The notes under the pieces: model-generated | Told to the model about the DNA's origin: nothing | What the model saw: the letters and a program-made list of their open reading frames with translations, nothing else | The model's database searches: none | DNA from: VRUE01 sp963704505 | GTDB taxonomy: Bacteria > Actinomycetota > Thermoleophilia > Solirubrobacterales > 70-9 | Direction of reading: 5' to 3' | Length of the DNA stretch: 64,000 nt | Assembly: GCA_963704505.1 (NCBI GenBank) | Contig: OY969912.1 | Location: 2,480,001-2,544,000 of the forward strand | Translations under genes and position numbers: made by a program | In this document: positions 25,452 to 34,106 of the stretch, one piece after another | Layout: every line of letters begins with the position of its first letter | How positions within the stretch are numbered: the first letter of the stretch is position 1

Positions 25452-26624
25452 CTATCTATGGGCGCCGACATCGGCGGTGTAGGTGCGTTTCGTGTCCTTC
25501 ACGGCCTCTCTGTAGAGGTCCTCGATGGCGGCTCCGGAGGCGAGCGCCTCGCGGGCCCTTTGGGCGCCGTTCTTGGCCGGAAGGTCGACTTCGATGCCGA
25601 GCTGGGAGCGCGCCGGCTCGGTCCAGGCGAGAAGCTGGTCGAGCGCCGCCCGCGCAGGCACGAGCGTCGCCTCATCCGGATTGCGGAAATCGATCATTTC
25701 GCCGTCCATCCCGTGACGGATCGCGCGCCAGAGGTTCTCCTCGATCTCGCGGTCGCCGAGCGGCCCGCCGGAGCGGTCGTAGCCCCCCTCGTCGTAGGCC
25801 ATCGCGGTCTGGGCGACGCAGGCGCAGATCAGCCCGGCCAACGCGGTCGCCTCGTCGCCGCGGGTCTGCGCGTCGCAGATCCTCACCTCGACCGTCCCGA
25901 AGGTGTGATGCGGGCGAACGCTCCACCAGAGCTGGGTCGACTCGACCGCGGTCTTGGTGCGCTCGAGCATGCCGACGAAGGCGGCGTAGGTCTCCCAGTC
26001 GCCGAAGGGGTTGGGGACTCCGCAGCGCGGGAAGGTGCGGGTGAAGATCTCGGTGCGGACGGTGTGCAGGCCGCTGTCGCGGCGGTCGAGAAAGGGGGAG
26101 TTGGCGGAGACCGCGAGCAGTAGCGGCAGCAGCTCGCGCAGCCAGTCGCAGACCGCGATTGCCCGGTCGGCGCCGCGGATTCCCATATGGACGTGGAGGC
26201 TCCAGGTGTTGTTGCGCTGCGCGACCCAGCCCAGTTCCTCGCGGAGCCGGTTGTAGTGGGGCGTGTCGATGATCCGCTGGTCGAGGTAGCTCGCCCAGGG
26301 GTGGGTGCCGGTCGAGCCCAGCGCCAGCCCCATGCCGTCGACGAGGGCGAAGAGGCGGCGGCGCCGGTCGGCCTGCGCCGCCGCCGCGTCGGCGAAGGTC
26401 TCGCCGCGGCCGGAGCGGATCTCGACCTCGGAGGCGATCAACTCGCCGGCCGCCGCCTCGGCGAGGACCTCGTCGTCCTGGCAGGCGGCGTAGACGTCCT
26501 CGAAGCGGTGGGCGAGCTCGAGCGACTCCGGGTCGAGGATCGCGAACTCCTCCTCGAGACCGACCGTGAAGTCGGTCGATGACTCGAATCTCTCCCGGGC
26601 GAGGTCGAGGTCCAGGGCGCTCAC
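25452..26624 (-). CDS. Carboxylate-amine ligase, YbdK / GCS2 family
   Basis: This 390-aa enzyme belongs to the glutamate-cysteine ligase type 2 family, which makes gamma-glutamyl amides with ATP. The motifs are TVGLEEEFAILDPESLEL at the N-terminus, EVEIRSG, STGTHPW, NNTWSLHVHMGI and HHTFGTVEVRICDAQT, which cover the ATP, metal and substrate sites. In actinomycetes such enzymes may make gamma-glutamylcysteine (EgtA-like) or have weaker YbdK activity; sequence alone does not decide. It is between hppA and rex in the same direction, with seven bases to the rex stop. Confidence 0.9.
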   Translation of the reverse strand: MSALDLDLARERFESSTDFTVGLEEEFAILDPESLELAHRFEDVYAACQDDEVLAEAAAGELIASEVEIRSGRGETFADAAAAQADRRRRLFALVDGMGLALGSTGTHPWASYLDQRIIDTPHYNRLREELGWVAQRNNTWSLHVHMGIRGADRAIAVCDWLRELLPLLLAVSANSPFLDRRDSGLHTVRTEIFTRTFPRCGVPNPFGDWETYAAFVGMLERTKTAVESTQLWWSVRPHHTFGTVEVRICDAQTRGDEATALAGLICACVAQTAMAYDEGGYDRSGGPLGDREIEENLWRAIRHGMDGEMIDFRNPDEATLVPARAALDQLLAWTEPARSQLGIEVDLPAKNGAQRAREALASGAAIEDLYREAVKDTKRTYTADVGAHR

Positions 26625-26631
26625 AGAGGGC

Positions 26632-27300
26632 TCAGGCCAGGTAGAAGTAGAGCGCGTAGAGCAGGTCGACCGCCGGGCTCGAGGTGTGGACGGTCACCTC
26701 CGGCGGCACCTGCAGAAGCTGCTCGGAGTAGTTGAAGATGATCTTCACGCCGGCCTTGACGAGGCGGTCGGCGACGTCCTGGGCCGCCTCGGCGGGGACG
26801 GCGAGGACGCCGACGACGATCTCCTGCTCGGAGACGACCGACTCGAGCTCGGAGAAGTCGCGGACCCGGAGGCTGCCGACCGCCTGGCCGACGACCTCGG
26901 GCTCGACGTCGAACATGGCGACGATCTGGAAGCCGTGGTCGGCGAAGATGTCGGAGCTGGCGATCGCCTGCCCGAGCTTGCCGGCGCCGAAGAGGGCGAT
27001 GTTGTGCTGGCCGGCGGTCCGCAGGATCTTGCGGATCTCGGCGACCAGCGAGTCGACGTTGTAGCCGACGCCGCGCTTGCCGAACTTCCCGAACCCGGAG
27101 AGGTCGCGGCGGATCTGGGTCGGGTTGATGTGCGTGTACTCGGAGAGTTCCTGCGAGGAGATCGTCTCGCGGCCCATCTTCCGGGCCTGCGTGAGCACCT
27201 GCAGGTAGCGCGAAAGCCTCGCGGCGACGCCAAGCGAAAGCCGCTCGCCGTCGACGATCAGACCCTCCACCTCACCCTCCTCGATCGTCTCCTCGATCAT
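26632..27300 (-). CDS. rex: Redox-sensing transcriptional repressor Rex
   Basis: This 222-aa repressor senses the NADH/NAD+ ratio and controls respiratory and fermentative genes. The N-terminal winged helix has SSQELSEYTHINPTQIRRDLSGFGKFGKRGVGY, and the Rossmann domain shows ALFGAGKLGQAIA with an Asp (FDVEP) at the end of strand 2. The C-terminal helix is the domain-swap dimer arm. I start it at ATG 27300; a GTG at 27330 would add ten residues without a better binding site. It overlaps the glutaredoxin-like gene by 29 bases. The pairing of rex with a glutaredoxin-like gene is also seen in Streptomyces. Confidence 0.95.
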   Translation of the reverse strand: MIEETIEEGEVEGLIVDGERLSLGVAARLSRYLQVLTQARKMGRETISSQELSEYTHINPTQIRRDLSGFGKFGKRGVGYNVDSLVAEIRKILRTAGQHNIALFGAGKLGQAIASSDIFADHGFQIVAMFDVEPEVVGQAVGSLRVRDFSELESVVSEQEIVVGVLAVPAEAAQDVADRLVKAGVKIIFNYSEQLLQVPPEVTVHTSSPAVDLLYALYFYLA

Positions 27301-27550
27301 CAGCTCGAAGGACAGTATCGAGCCGGGCACGGAGCGCGGGTTCGTCGAGCGTTAACTCCGAGACGACCAGGCCGTCGACCTCGACGACGGGGATCTTCTC
27401 GAGCATGCGGCGGAAGAGAAGGTCGTCGCTCTCGATGTCGATCTCGTGCAGCTCGAACTCGATCCCCTCCCCGTGGATGGCGACGATCGCCTCGATCGCC
27501 TCCTCGCAGAGATGGCAGCCGGGGCGCGAATAGACGACGACCCGCTTCAC
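27272..27550 (-). CDS. Glutaredoxin-like thiol protein
   Basis: This 92-aa thioredoxin-fold protein of the glutaredoxin-like DUF836 type has the redox pair CHLC (residues 12-15) near the N-terminus and the cis-Pro in KIPVVEVDG. The C-terminus is Asp/Arg-rich. It overlaps the tsaD stop by four bases (ATGA) and rex by 29, so the three genes are one transcript. It is likely a small disulfide reductase, with a partner unknown. Confidence 0.9.
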   Translation of the reverse strand: MKRVVVYSRPGCHLCEEAIEAIVAIHGEGIEFELHEIDIESDDLLFRRMLEKIPVVEVDGLVVSELTLDEPALRARLDTVLRADDRGDDRGG

Positions 27551-28548
27551 GCCGCCCGAGCCCGGGTGGCGAAGGCGTCGAAGCCGAGGTAGTCGGGGTA
27601 CTCGATCCGCGGCGCGAAGCGGGCGGCCGAGCCGATCATCGCCGCGTTATCGGTGCAGAGCTCGATCGGAACCAGCTTCAGGGCGACTCCGCGGCTCTCG
27701 CACAGCTCGCCGACGGCTTCGCGCAGGGGCCGGTTGGCGGCAACGCCGCCGCCCAGCGCGACCGCCTGCCACTCGCCCGACTTCAGCGCCCGGCCGAGCT
27801 TGGCGATCAGCTGGCCGACAGCGGCCGCCTGGAAGCTGGCGGCGAGGTCGGCGCGCCGCTCGGCGACGCCGTCGGGACCGAGGTCGCGACAGAGGTAGAC
27901 GAGCGCCGTCTTCAGGCCGCTGAAACTGAAGTCGAGGCCGGGGTCGCGGCTCATCGCAACCGGCAGCTCGAAGCCCTTCGGGTCGCCGTCTTCGGCGAGG
28001 CGCTGGATCTCGGGGCCACCCGGGTAGCCGAGGCCGAGCAGGCGGGCGACCTTGTCGAAGGCCTCGCCGGCGGCGTCGTCGAGGGTGCTGCCGAGGACCT
28101 CGTGGCCCTCGTGGTCGCGGGCGGCGGCGAGCATCGTGTGGCCGCCGCTGGCGACCAGACAGAGGAAGGGCGGCTCGAGCGGGTCCGGCTCGAGGAAGTT
28201 GGCGGCGACGTGGCCCTGGAGGTGGTCGACCGCGATCAGCGGCAGCCGGCGCGGCGCGGCGAGCGCCTTCGCGGTGCTGACCCCGACCAGCAGCGCGCCG
28301 ATCAGCCCGGGGCCGGTGGTGACCGCGACCGCCTCGATGTCGTCCAGTCCCACCGCCGCCTCAGCCAGAGCCGCCTCGATGACCGGCACGGCGAGCTCGA
28401 GATGGTGGCGCGAAGCGACCTCGGGAACGACCCCGCCGAAGCGTGCGTGCGCCGCGGCCTGCGAGGAGATCACGTTGGAGAGGATCCGCGGCCCGTCAAG
28501 CACCGCCGCGCAGGTGTCATCGCACGACGTCTCGATCGCGAGGATCAA
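27547..28548 (-). CDS. tsaD: tRNA N6-adenosine threonylcarbamoyltransferase TsaD
   Basis: This 333-aa enzyme transfers the threonylcarbamoyl group to A37 of ANN-decoding tRNAs (t6A), together with TsaB and TsaE. The ASKHA fold begins with LAIETSCDDTCAAV. The metal-binding His are in HARFGGVVPEVASRHH and VDHLQGH, followed by VASGGHTML and ALGGGVAANRPLR. It starts with TTG. A 112-bp gap separates it from rimI; the gap holds a short palindrome CCGCC-AAT-GGCGG. Expected length for the family. Confidence 0.97.
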   Translation of the reverse strand: MILAIETSCDDTCAAVLDGPRILSNVISSQAAAHARFGGVVPEVASRHHLELAVPVIEAALAEAAVGLDDIEAVAVTTGPGLIGALLVGVSTAKALAAPRRLPLIAVDHLQGHVAANFLEPDPLEPPFLCLVASGGHTMLAAARDHEGHEVLGSTLDDAAGEAFDKVARLLGLGYPGGPEIQRLAEDGDPKGFELPVAMSRDPGLDFSFSGLKTALVYLCRDLGPDGVAERRADLAASFQAAAVGQLIAKLGRALKSGEWQAVALGGGVAANRPLREAVGELCESRGVALKLVPIELCTDNAAMIGSAARFAPRIEYPDYLGFDAFATRARAA

Positions 28549-28660
28549 GGTTCAGACATCCCGGCGACACCCGCCAATGGCGGACGCGGAAGCGAGTTCG
28601 CGATATTTCCGGTGATCATCAGCGCGGACGAGCGAGAGCGGAGCACATTGGCGGAATTGT

Positions 28661-29140
28661 TCAGTCCAGCCACATGATCAGCGCGTCCTCGCCGTTGTCC
28701 TGGTAGTAGCGGGGACGAACGCCGGCGGAGCGGAAGCCGAGGCCTTCGTACATCGAGATCGCGTCGCGGTTGGAGACCCTGACCTCGAGCGTCACCGGCA
28801 GCTCGGTGGCGGCCTCGCCGCCGCCGGACTCCTCGAGCAGGCGACGGATCATGCCGCTGGCGACGCCGCCGCGGCGGCGCTCGGGCGCGACGGCGACGTT
28901 CATCAGGTGCCAGACCTGGTCGTAGCGGCAGCAGACCAGGTAGCCGAGCAACTCGTCGCCCGCGGTCGCGGCGAGGCAGATGCCGGACGGCTTGGAGAGC
29001 TCGAGCACGAACATCGCCAGCGACCAGGGCGCCGGGAAGGAGCGGCGCTCGATCGCGATCACCGCTGGCAGGTCGCTGTAGGCCAGCCGACGGAAGGTCG
29101 GGGCCGCGCTACTTGCTTCTGTCGGCAGTGTCTCGCTCAC
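28661..29140 (-). CDS. rimI: Ribosomal protein S18-alanine N-acetyltransferase (RimI-like)
   Basis: This 159-aa GNAT acetyltransferase has the acetyl-CoA loop in VAPERRRGGVASGMIRRLL and the C-terminal SMYEGLGFRSAGVRPRYY segment typical of RimI. It starts with GTG and overlaps the tsaB 3' end by 32 bases. Its place between tsaB and tsaD is the common arrangement. The exact target (S18 or another protein) is inferred from family and context. Confidence 0.92.
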   Translation of the reverse strand: MSETLPTEASSAAPTFRRLAYSDLPAVIAIERRSFPAPWSLAMFVLELSKPSGICLAATAGDELLGYLVCCRYDQVWHLMNVAVAPERRRGGVASGMIRRLLEESGGGEAATELPVTLEVRVSNRDAISMYEGLGFRSAGVRPRYYQDNGEDALIMWLD

Positions 29141-29807
29141 GCCAGCGCTCCGCGTCCGGGGGCCTCAGGTAGATCGGGGCGAGCGGCTCGACGCCGACGC
29201 CTTCGAAGGCAAGGCCGCAAACGTGGCGCCCGGCGACCCGGTGGACGGGGTCCGCATCATCCGGAACGTCTGCGCCTGCCAGCTCATCTCGAAATCGTAC
29301 CGCTCCGGATCCGGCAGCCAACGGGGGATCGGCGAGCTGAGAGAGCCGCTCCACAAGCGCCTCCGGGGCGCCGACCCAGGGGTCCCACTCGCGCCCCCCG
29401 GCCGCGGAGTAGAGGGCGGCGAAGACCTCGCCCCGGCGGGCGTCGAGGACGGCGAGGCGAGGGCGCCCCTCTGCCCCGTCCCTCTCTCCGAGCCCGCGGG
29501 CGATCGCATCGAGGGTGCAGATGCCGACCGCCTCGATGCCGCGCGAAGCGGCCAAGCCTTTGGCGGTGGCGATACCCACCCGCAGCCCGGTGAACGAGCC
29601 CGGCCCGACGCCGACGGCGATCTGCTCGACCGCGTCCCAGCCCCCGCCGAGCCCGACCGTCTCCTCGACCTCGTCGAGCAGCGCGGTGGTGTGGCCGGGG
29701 CTGCCGTCCAGGGCAACCCCGATCAGCGACTCATGGACGACGTCGCCGCCCTCGAGAAGGCAGACGGCGGTGTCCTCGGTCGCCGTGTCGAAGCCGAGGA
29801 GCGCCAG
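29109..29807 (-). CDS. tsaB: tRNA threonylcarbamoyladenosine complex protein TsaB (probable CTG start)
   Basis: This 232-aa ASKHA-fold scaffold partners TsaD. The conserved N-terminus ALLGFDTATEDTAVC and the VGVGPGSFTGLRVGIATAKGLA motif are both in frame, but no ATG, GTG or TTG lies upstream of them before the preceding gene's region. The first possible start is CTG at 29807, giving MALLGFDTATED, exactly where TsaB proteins begin. That CTG is one base after the TGA of the secreted-protein gene (29809-29811). A GTG at 29579 is internal and would remove 76 conserved residues. Length from CTG matches the family. Confidence 0.88.
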   Translation of the reverse strand: MALLGFDTATEDTAVCLLEGGDVVHESLIGVALDGSPGHTTALLDEVEETVGLGGGWDAVEQIAVGVGPGSFTGLRVGIATAKGLAASRGIEAVGICTLDAIARGLGERDGAEGRPRLAVLDARRGEVFAALYSAAGGREWDPWVGAPEALVERLSQLADPPLAAGSGAVRFRDELAGADVPDDADPVHRVAGRHVCGLAFEGVGVEPLAPIYLRPPDAERWRERDTADRSK

Positions 29808-29808
29808 C

Positions 29809-30198
29809 TCAGTGCGGGGTCGGGACCTTGAAGATGAACGAGCCGACCGGTTTGCCTTCGACGTACCAGGTGACCGTGTGCTTGCCCGGGATGTTGGTCG
29901 TGATCTTGTTCACGTAGAGCGTGCCCTCGACCGCTTCCTGTTTCGGCGCGCAGAGAAAGGCGGGCTTGGCGCCTTTCGGGAATTTCACGCAGACCGTGTA
30001 GAAGACCGTGCCGGCGTTGCTTTTGAAGAAGGCTCCCTTGTCCCGCGGGGCCTGGCAATTGTGGGACGGTTTCGCGTTCTGCGAGGTTCCGCAGGCGACG
30101 TAATGGCTATAGGCGGCGGCGCTTGCCGAGGCCGGCACGAGGGCGGCCAGCAATGCCGTTGCCGACAGCATCGCGGTCAGCGTCTTCAGTCCCTTCAT
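29809..30198 (-). CDS. Small secreted protein
   Basis: This 129-aa exported protein has a signal peptide (about 1-27, ending ASASA-AA), then a compact domain with four Cys (VACGTS, HNCQAP, VCVKF, FLCAP) that could make two disulfides. The C-terminal strands are TVTWYVEGKPVGSFIFKV. I recognise no named family. It lies inside the otherwise standard tsaE-tsaB-rimI-tsaD set, and its stop is followed after one base by the likely tsaB start. Confidence 0.8.
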   Translation of the reverse strand: MKGLKTLTAMLSATALLAALVPASASAAAYSHYVACGTSQNAKPSHNCQAPRDKGAFFKSNAGTVFYTVCVKFPKGAKPAFLCAPKQEAVEGTLYVNKITTNIPGKHTVTWYVEGKPVGSFIFKVPTPH

Positions 30199-30256
30199 CT
30201 TGGAGCCCTTCTCCCTTCGGATCGCAATTGGCGGCCGATGCTACAGGTGCCGTCTC

Positions 30257-30703
30257 CTACCCCGAACACGCCTGACCGTCCGTGGATGCGGAGTCCACCT
30301 CGATCTCGCGGACATCACCGCCGCCGTGCTCGATGGTGATGCGCATGGCGACGTCCCGGATCGCGGCGGAGGCGACCGCCGGCCACTCGACAAAGGCGAT
30401 CGTACGGTCGTCCAGATAGTCGTCGAGCAGGGCCGGGTCCTCGCCCTCGAGCTCGACCAGGCGGTAGAGGTCGAGGTGGGAGACGAGGATGCCGTCGCCC
30501 TCGTAGCGGCTGCCGATCGTGAAGGTCGGCGAGGTGACCGGGCCGGCGACGCCGAGGGCGCGGGCGGCGCCGCGGACCAGGGTGGTCTTGCCCGCTCCGA
30601 GATCACCGGAGATGACGACCACCGAGCCAGGACGGAGGCCGCCGGCAAGCTCGGCTCCGAGCGCTTCGGTCTCCGCCGCGTTCGTCGTCCGCCGGCTAGC
30701 CAA
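30257..30703 (-). CDS. tsaE: tRNA threonylcarbamoyladenosine ATPase TsaE
   Basis: This 148-aa P-loop ATPase drives the TsaB-TsaD cycle. It shows Walker A SGDLGAGKTTLVRG, VTSPTFTI, the HLDLYRL switch region and the FVEWP segment that are the hallmarks of the family. It starts with TTG and overlaps the UDG stop by eight bases. Its C-terminus is extended and variable. Confidence 0.95.
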   Translation of the reverse strand: MASRRTTNAAETEALGAELAGGLRPGSVVVISGDLGAGKTTLVRGAARALGVAGPVTSPTFTIGSRYEGDGILVSHLDLYRLVELEGEDPALLDDYLDDRTIAFVEWPAVASAAIRDVAMRITIEHGGGDVREIEVDSASTDGQACSG

Positions 30704-31397
30704 AGAAGCCCATCTGCTCGTCCGAAGGCCGAGTCTGCGGCGGGGGCGACCCCTCCCCGATCCGTGCCTCCTCCTCCTTGATCTCCTCTTCCTGCGCCAC
30801 GGCGCCGGGGAGCGGCTGGGCGAGAAGCGCCGGCAGGCCCTCGAAGTCGGCGCGCAGTGTCTCCTTGACCGCCGGCGTTCGCAACGCCGCCGCCGGGTGG
30901 AAGAGCGGCAGGAGGAAGACTGTGCGGCCGCCGAGCTCGTGGACCTGCGGGGTGCCGCGCACGCGGGTGATGCCGGTCGGGCTGCCGCTGAGCAGCTTCG
31001 TAGCGAAGTTGCCGAGCGTGCAGACGACCCTGGGCTCGATCAGGCGAACCTGGTCGAACAGGTACGGCTTGCAGGCGTCGATCTCGCCCGGCTGCGGGTC
31101 GCGGTTGCCGGGCGGGCGTGACTTGAGCACGTTGGCGATGAAGACGTCCTCGCGGGAGAGCCCGATCTCACCGAGCATCTGATTGAGCAGCTGACCCGCG
31201 CGGCCGACGAACGGCAGGCCCTGGCGGTCCTCTTCGGCGCCGGGCGCCTCGCCGACGAACATCAGCTCGGCGTCGGCGTTGCCGGCACCGAAGACCGCCT
31301 TGGTCCGGGTCTCGTGCAGGGGACAGCGCGTGCACCCCTTGACCTGCTCGAACAGCGCGACCAGCTCCCCGCGCCGTCGCTCGGCGGCGACGCTCAA
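30696..31397 (-). CDS. Family 4 uracil-DNA glycosylase (4Fe-4S)
   Basis: This 233-aa glycosylase removes uracil from DNA for base excision repair. The four cluster cysteines are visible (GCTRCPLH, DACKPY, VVCTLGNFA), with motif A GEAPGAEEDRQGLPFVGRAG and motif HPAAALR. I start it at TTG 31397, overlapping the fmdB stop (TTGA); longer frames upstream have no family match. The last about 35 residues are an acidic, Pro-rich tail ending QMGFFG, which looks like a sliding-clamp binding peptide. Confidence 0.92.
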   Translation of the reverse strand: MSVAAERRRGELVALFEQVKGCTRCPLHETRTKAVFGAGNADAELMFVGEAPGAEEDRQGLPFVGRAGQLLNQMLGEIGLSREDVFIANVLKSRPPGNRDPQPGEIDACKPYLFDQVRLIEPRVVCTLGNFATKLLSGSPTGITRVRGTPQVHELGGRTVFLLPLFHPAAALRTPAVKETLRADFEGLPALLAQPLPGAVAQEEEIKEEEARIGEGSPPPQTRPSDEQMGFFG

Positions 31398-31681
31398 GGC
31401 GTCTTGCCTTTCGCCGGCCTGGAAGGCGTTTCGCCTTTGGCCCGTTTGGCGCGGTCGCGGCTGAGCCGCTCCTGATGCGCCGATTCGCGCTCGCCGCGGA
31501 ACGATTCGTCGGAGCGCACCGCCGCCCCGCGCGGCTGGCGGCCGGGCGGCGAGACCAATGAGATCAGCCTTCGCGCGTGCGCAGCCCCGCACTCCGGACA
31601 GGGCGGTGGCTCGCTGTCGGCGGCGACCAGCTCCTCGAAGACGCGCCCACACTTCTCGCATTCGAACTCGTAGATCGGCAT
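31394..31681 (-). CDS. FmdB-family zinc ribbon protein
   Basis: This 95-aa protein starts with the FmdB zinc ribbon: MPIYEFECEKCGRVFEELV and CPECG form a Cys4 site. The tail is basic and disordered. Its function is unknown (often called a putative regulatory protein). It is translationally coupled to the UDG gene by a TTGA overlap. Confidence 0.88.
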   Translation of the reverse strand: MPIYEFECEKCGRVFEELVAADSEPPPCPECGAAHARRLISLVSPPGRQPRGAAVRSDESFRGERESAHQERLSRDRAKRAKGETPSRPAKGKTP

Positions 31682-31705
31682 GGGGCCGATTCTAAGGTCG
31701 CCTGC

Positions 31706-33478
31706 TCAGTGCTGGCGGGCGGCGTGCTTCCAGCGCGAGACGTTGCCGGCGCGGTCGCTGAGCCTCACCCAGAGGCTCTTGCGGTTGCCCGAGAGGCGGG
31801 TCAGGGGCTTGAAGTTCCGCCAGGCACCCGGGTGGTGCCTGTTGCCTGCCACCTGCATCCGGGCGACGCCGGAGACGTTGTCCTTGGCCCTTAGGCTGAG
31901 GTCGAATCCGCCGCCGAGAACCGGGGCGATGGTGGCCGGGCCGATCGTCGGCGGGATCTGGTCGAGGATGATGTCGTCCTGGTAGGTCTCGTTGCCGGAG
32001 GCGCCGCCGCTGAAGCGGACGTAGATCGTCTTCGGCAGCCGCTCGGGGCCGGAGGAGTCGAGGGTCCAGTGGACTGTGGGCGCGACGGAGAGGATGCTCG
32101 ATGGGACGAAGCCGCCGTCGTTGGAGATCGTCAGCAGGGTGGCGTTCCAGGGCCAGACCACCCCGACATCCACTTCCGGGTCGTTGGTGAACTGGGCGCC
32201 GCCGTCGATCGAGACGCCGACCGGCCCTGACGGCTGCGTCTGCTCGACCTCGACTTCCCGGTGGTCCGTGACCGACGCCCCGGTCTGCGAGGTGACCCTG
32301 ACGCCGACCATGTAGACGCCGGTGTGACCGAAGGTCGTCGTGGATTCGTTCGATGCGCCCGTGTTCAGCTCGTAGACCCCGTCGCCGTTGAGATCCCATT
32401 CGTACCTGACGATGTGGCCCAGCTCGACGGTGGCGGTGGCCTGGAAGAACGTGAGTTTGCCGACCGGCACCGCCGTCAGTGGGCCGAGCAGGGACACGAA
32501 GGGGGTCGAGATGTCCCGCCGCTCGAGCTGCCCGCCCTGGGGGTCGGGAGCAAGCAGGGCATCGTCGCCGGTGACCGCAAGCCCATGCGGATCCTCGGCG
32601 GTGTACCAGTAGCTTTCGCCGACGAATTCACCGCTTGAGCCGAACCGCTGGTAGCGCTCCCCTTCGTGGGTCGCCTCGCGGGTGAACACATCTCCTTCGG
32701 GGCCGACCGCTATCGCAGCCAGGCTTTCGAAGGAGAACTGCCCGGGGGTGCCGCCCGCCGAGCCCCACTGGGTGATGAAGGAACCGCTCGAGGAGAACTC
32801 CTGAACCCTCGGCGTGGCGCCCGCATCGGCCACGTAGACGTTGCCGGTGCTCTGGTTGACGGCGATCCCGACCGGCTTGCTGAACTGGCCTTCGCCACCG
32901 CCTCCGACGGTGCCCCAGGATGCCGCTGAGCCTCCGTCGGCGTCGAAGCTCTGAACACGGCGGTTGCCGGCTTCGACGACGTAGACGGTCCCGGACGGGC
33001 CGACGGCGATGTCGCTCGGTTCGTCGAACTGGCCGAGCGCCGAGCCGGTCGCCGCCCCCCAGCCCACTTCGTAGGCGCCGGTTGCGCTGAAGCGCTGGAC
33101 CCGGAGCCGCGTACCCCCTTTTGAAACCTGATCAAGCGTGAAGACCTTGCCGCTCGGCGCTACCGCGACGGCGACCAGGTCGTCGCTGAACTGCCCCGGT
33201 TCTGTGCCGAAAGAGCCCCATTTGCCGAGGTAGGCGCCGGCGGCGCTTAGGTGCTCGATGCGGTAGTTGCCGCGATCGGCGACGTAGACGTCACCGTCCG
33301 GAGCGACCGCGACGTCCGCGGGATTCGAGAACTGGCCGTCTCCGCTTCCCGGGCTCCCCCAGTACGTGACCAGCTGCTCTTCCGAGGCAGCCGAGGCGGC
33401 GCCGGCGCCGAGCGCGATCAGAACGAGCGCGGCAACAACGGCAGAAAGGACGAGTGTGAGACGCGTGGATTTCTGCAT
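31706..33478 (-). CDS. Secreted NHL-repeat protein with PKD-like domain
   Basis: This 590-aa exported protein has a signal peptide (about 1-31), then about six NHL repeats (GQFSNPADVAVAPDGDVYVADRGNYRIEHL type, about 35-330) that form a beta-propeller, and a PKD/Ig-like domain (VRYEWDLNGDGVYELNTG, about 350-430). The last part has LSVAPTVHWTLD and AKDNVSGVARMQV, like Ig-type domains of surface proteins. It is probably an extracellular binding protein. It belongs to the same style of protein as the one at 8760 but is not a simple duplicate. Confidence 0.85.
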   Translation of the reverse strand: MQKSTRLTLVLSAVVAALVLIALGAGAASAASEEQLVTYWGSPGSGDGQFSNPADVAVAPDGDVYVADRGNYRIEHLSAAGAYLGKWGSFGTEPGQFSDDLVAVAVAPSGKVFTLDQVSKGGTRLRVQRFSATGAYEVGWGAATGSALGQFDEPSDIAVGPSGTVYVVEAGNRRVQSFDADGGSAASWGTVGGGGEGQFSKPVGIAVNQSTGNVYVADAGATPRVQEFSSSGSFITQWGSAGGTPGQFSFESLAAIAVGPEGDVFTREATHEGERYQRFGSSGEFVGESYWYTAEDPHGLAVTGDDALLAPDPQGGQLERRDISTPFVSLLGPLTAVPVGKLTFFQATATVELGHIVRYEWDLNGDGVYELNTGASNESTTTFGHTGVYMVGVRVTSQTGASVTDHREVEVEQTQPSGPVGVSIDGGAQFTNDPEVDVGVVWPWNATLLTISNDGGFVPSSILSVAPTVHWTLDSSGPERLPKTIYVRFSGGASGNETYQDDIILDQIPPTIGPATIAPVLGGGFDLSLRAKDNVSGVARMQVAGNRHHPGAWRNFKPLTRLSGNRKSLWVRLSDRAGNVSRWKHAARQH

Positions 33479-33550
33479 GGTCCGGATGCAAAAACCCGGC
33501 GATCGCCGCGAGGTTGCGGTACTACAGAAATCCGTGTCGAGAATTGCCCG

Positions 33551-34024
33551 CTAGCAGCGAGGCAGCTTGAATTCGACGGTGGACTTCTTGTTGCCGGGGA
33601 AGACCACCTTGACCCGAAGCTTCGTGTAGACGCGGCGGCCGCAGGCTTTGACGCGGCCGGAGGCTTCGAGGGTGGCCGGGCCTCTCTGTTCCCCGCCCAT
33701 GCAGCAGTAGCGCCACTTGCCCTTGCCGTGGGCCTTGGTCCCGCCCCAGCTCGGCCACTTGATGCCGACCATCTGCAGTTCGTGGGCCTGGTCGTGGGCG
33801 CCCTTGAACTCGGTGCAGCGGCTCGGGTGGGCGGAGAAGTGATAGCCGCTGCCCTGGGCGCAGCCGAGCACGGTTTCGGGCTCGGGCTGCTTCTTGGCGG
33901 CAAAGCTGGAGCCTGCCGCGACCACGCTGAGCGCGATGGCGATGAGGAAAATTACGCGCAGCTTGCGGGAGTTCACGCTCGCCAGGGTACGCCGCATGCC
34001 GCATAACCGCAACAGACCGCTCAT
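33551..34024 (-). CDS. Small secreted Cys-rich protein
   Basis: The frame is open to 34168, but ATG 34024 has AGGG six bases upstream and gives a plausible signal peptide (VIFLIAIALSVVAAGSSFAA). The 157-aa product has about seven Cys after the signal (LGCAQG, SRCTEF, RYCCMGG, KACGRR, LPRC). I recognise no family. Other starts (ATG 33997, GTG 33976) are possible. It is divergent from panC. Confidence 0.68.
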   Translation of the reverse strand: MSGLLRLCGMRRTLASVNSRKLRVIFLIAIALSVVAAGSSFAAKKQPEPETVLGCAQGSGYHFSAHPSRCTEFKGAHDQAHELQMVGIKWPSWGGTKAHGKGKWRYCCMGGEQRGPATLEASGRVKACGRRVYTKLRVKVVFPGNKKSTVEFKLPRC

Positions 34025-34065
34025 GGAACCCTGCGCAAACGTCACGAAACACGCGCGGCGGGGTC

Positions 34066-34071
34066 TATAAT
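34066..34071 (+). promoter_or_regulatory. Probable -10 element of the pan operon
   Basis: A perfect TATAAT lies 36 bases upstream of the panC ATG. I see no good -35 at the normal spacing, so it is only a partial promoter call. Confidence 0.4.
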
Positions 34072-34106
34072 TCGCGACTCGGCCGTGACCCCCAGGGCAT
34101 GGACCT

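Noticed and set aside
22999..25482. 827-codon plus-strand frame across the repeat island and hppA
   Set aside because: It is mostly antisense of hppA and Asp/His/Arg-rich, which is the usual pattern of a GC-rich shadow frame.
25452..31681. Rex operator (TTGTGA-N6-TCACAA)
   Set aside because: I looked upstream of rex, tsaD and the glutaredoxin-like gene and found no matching site.
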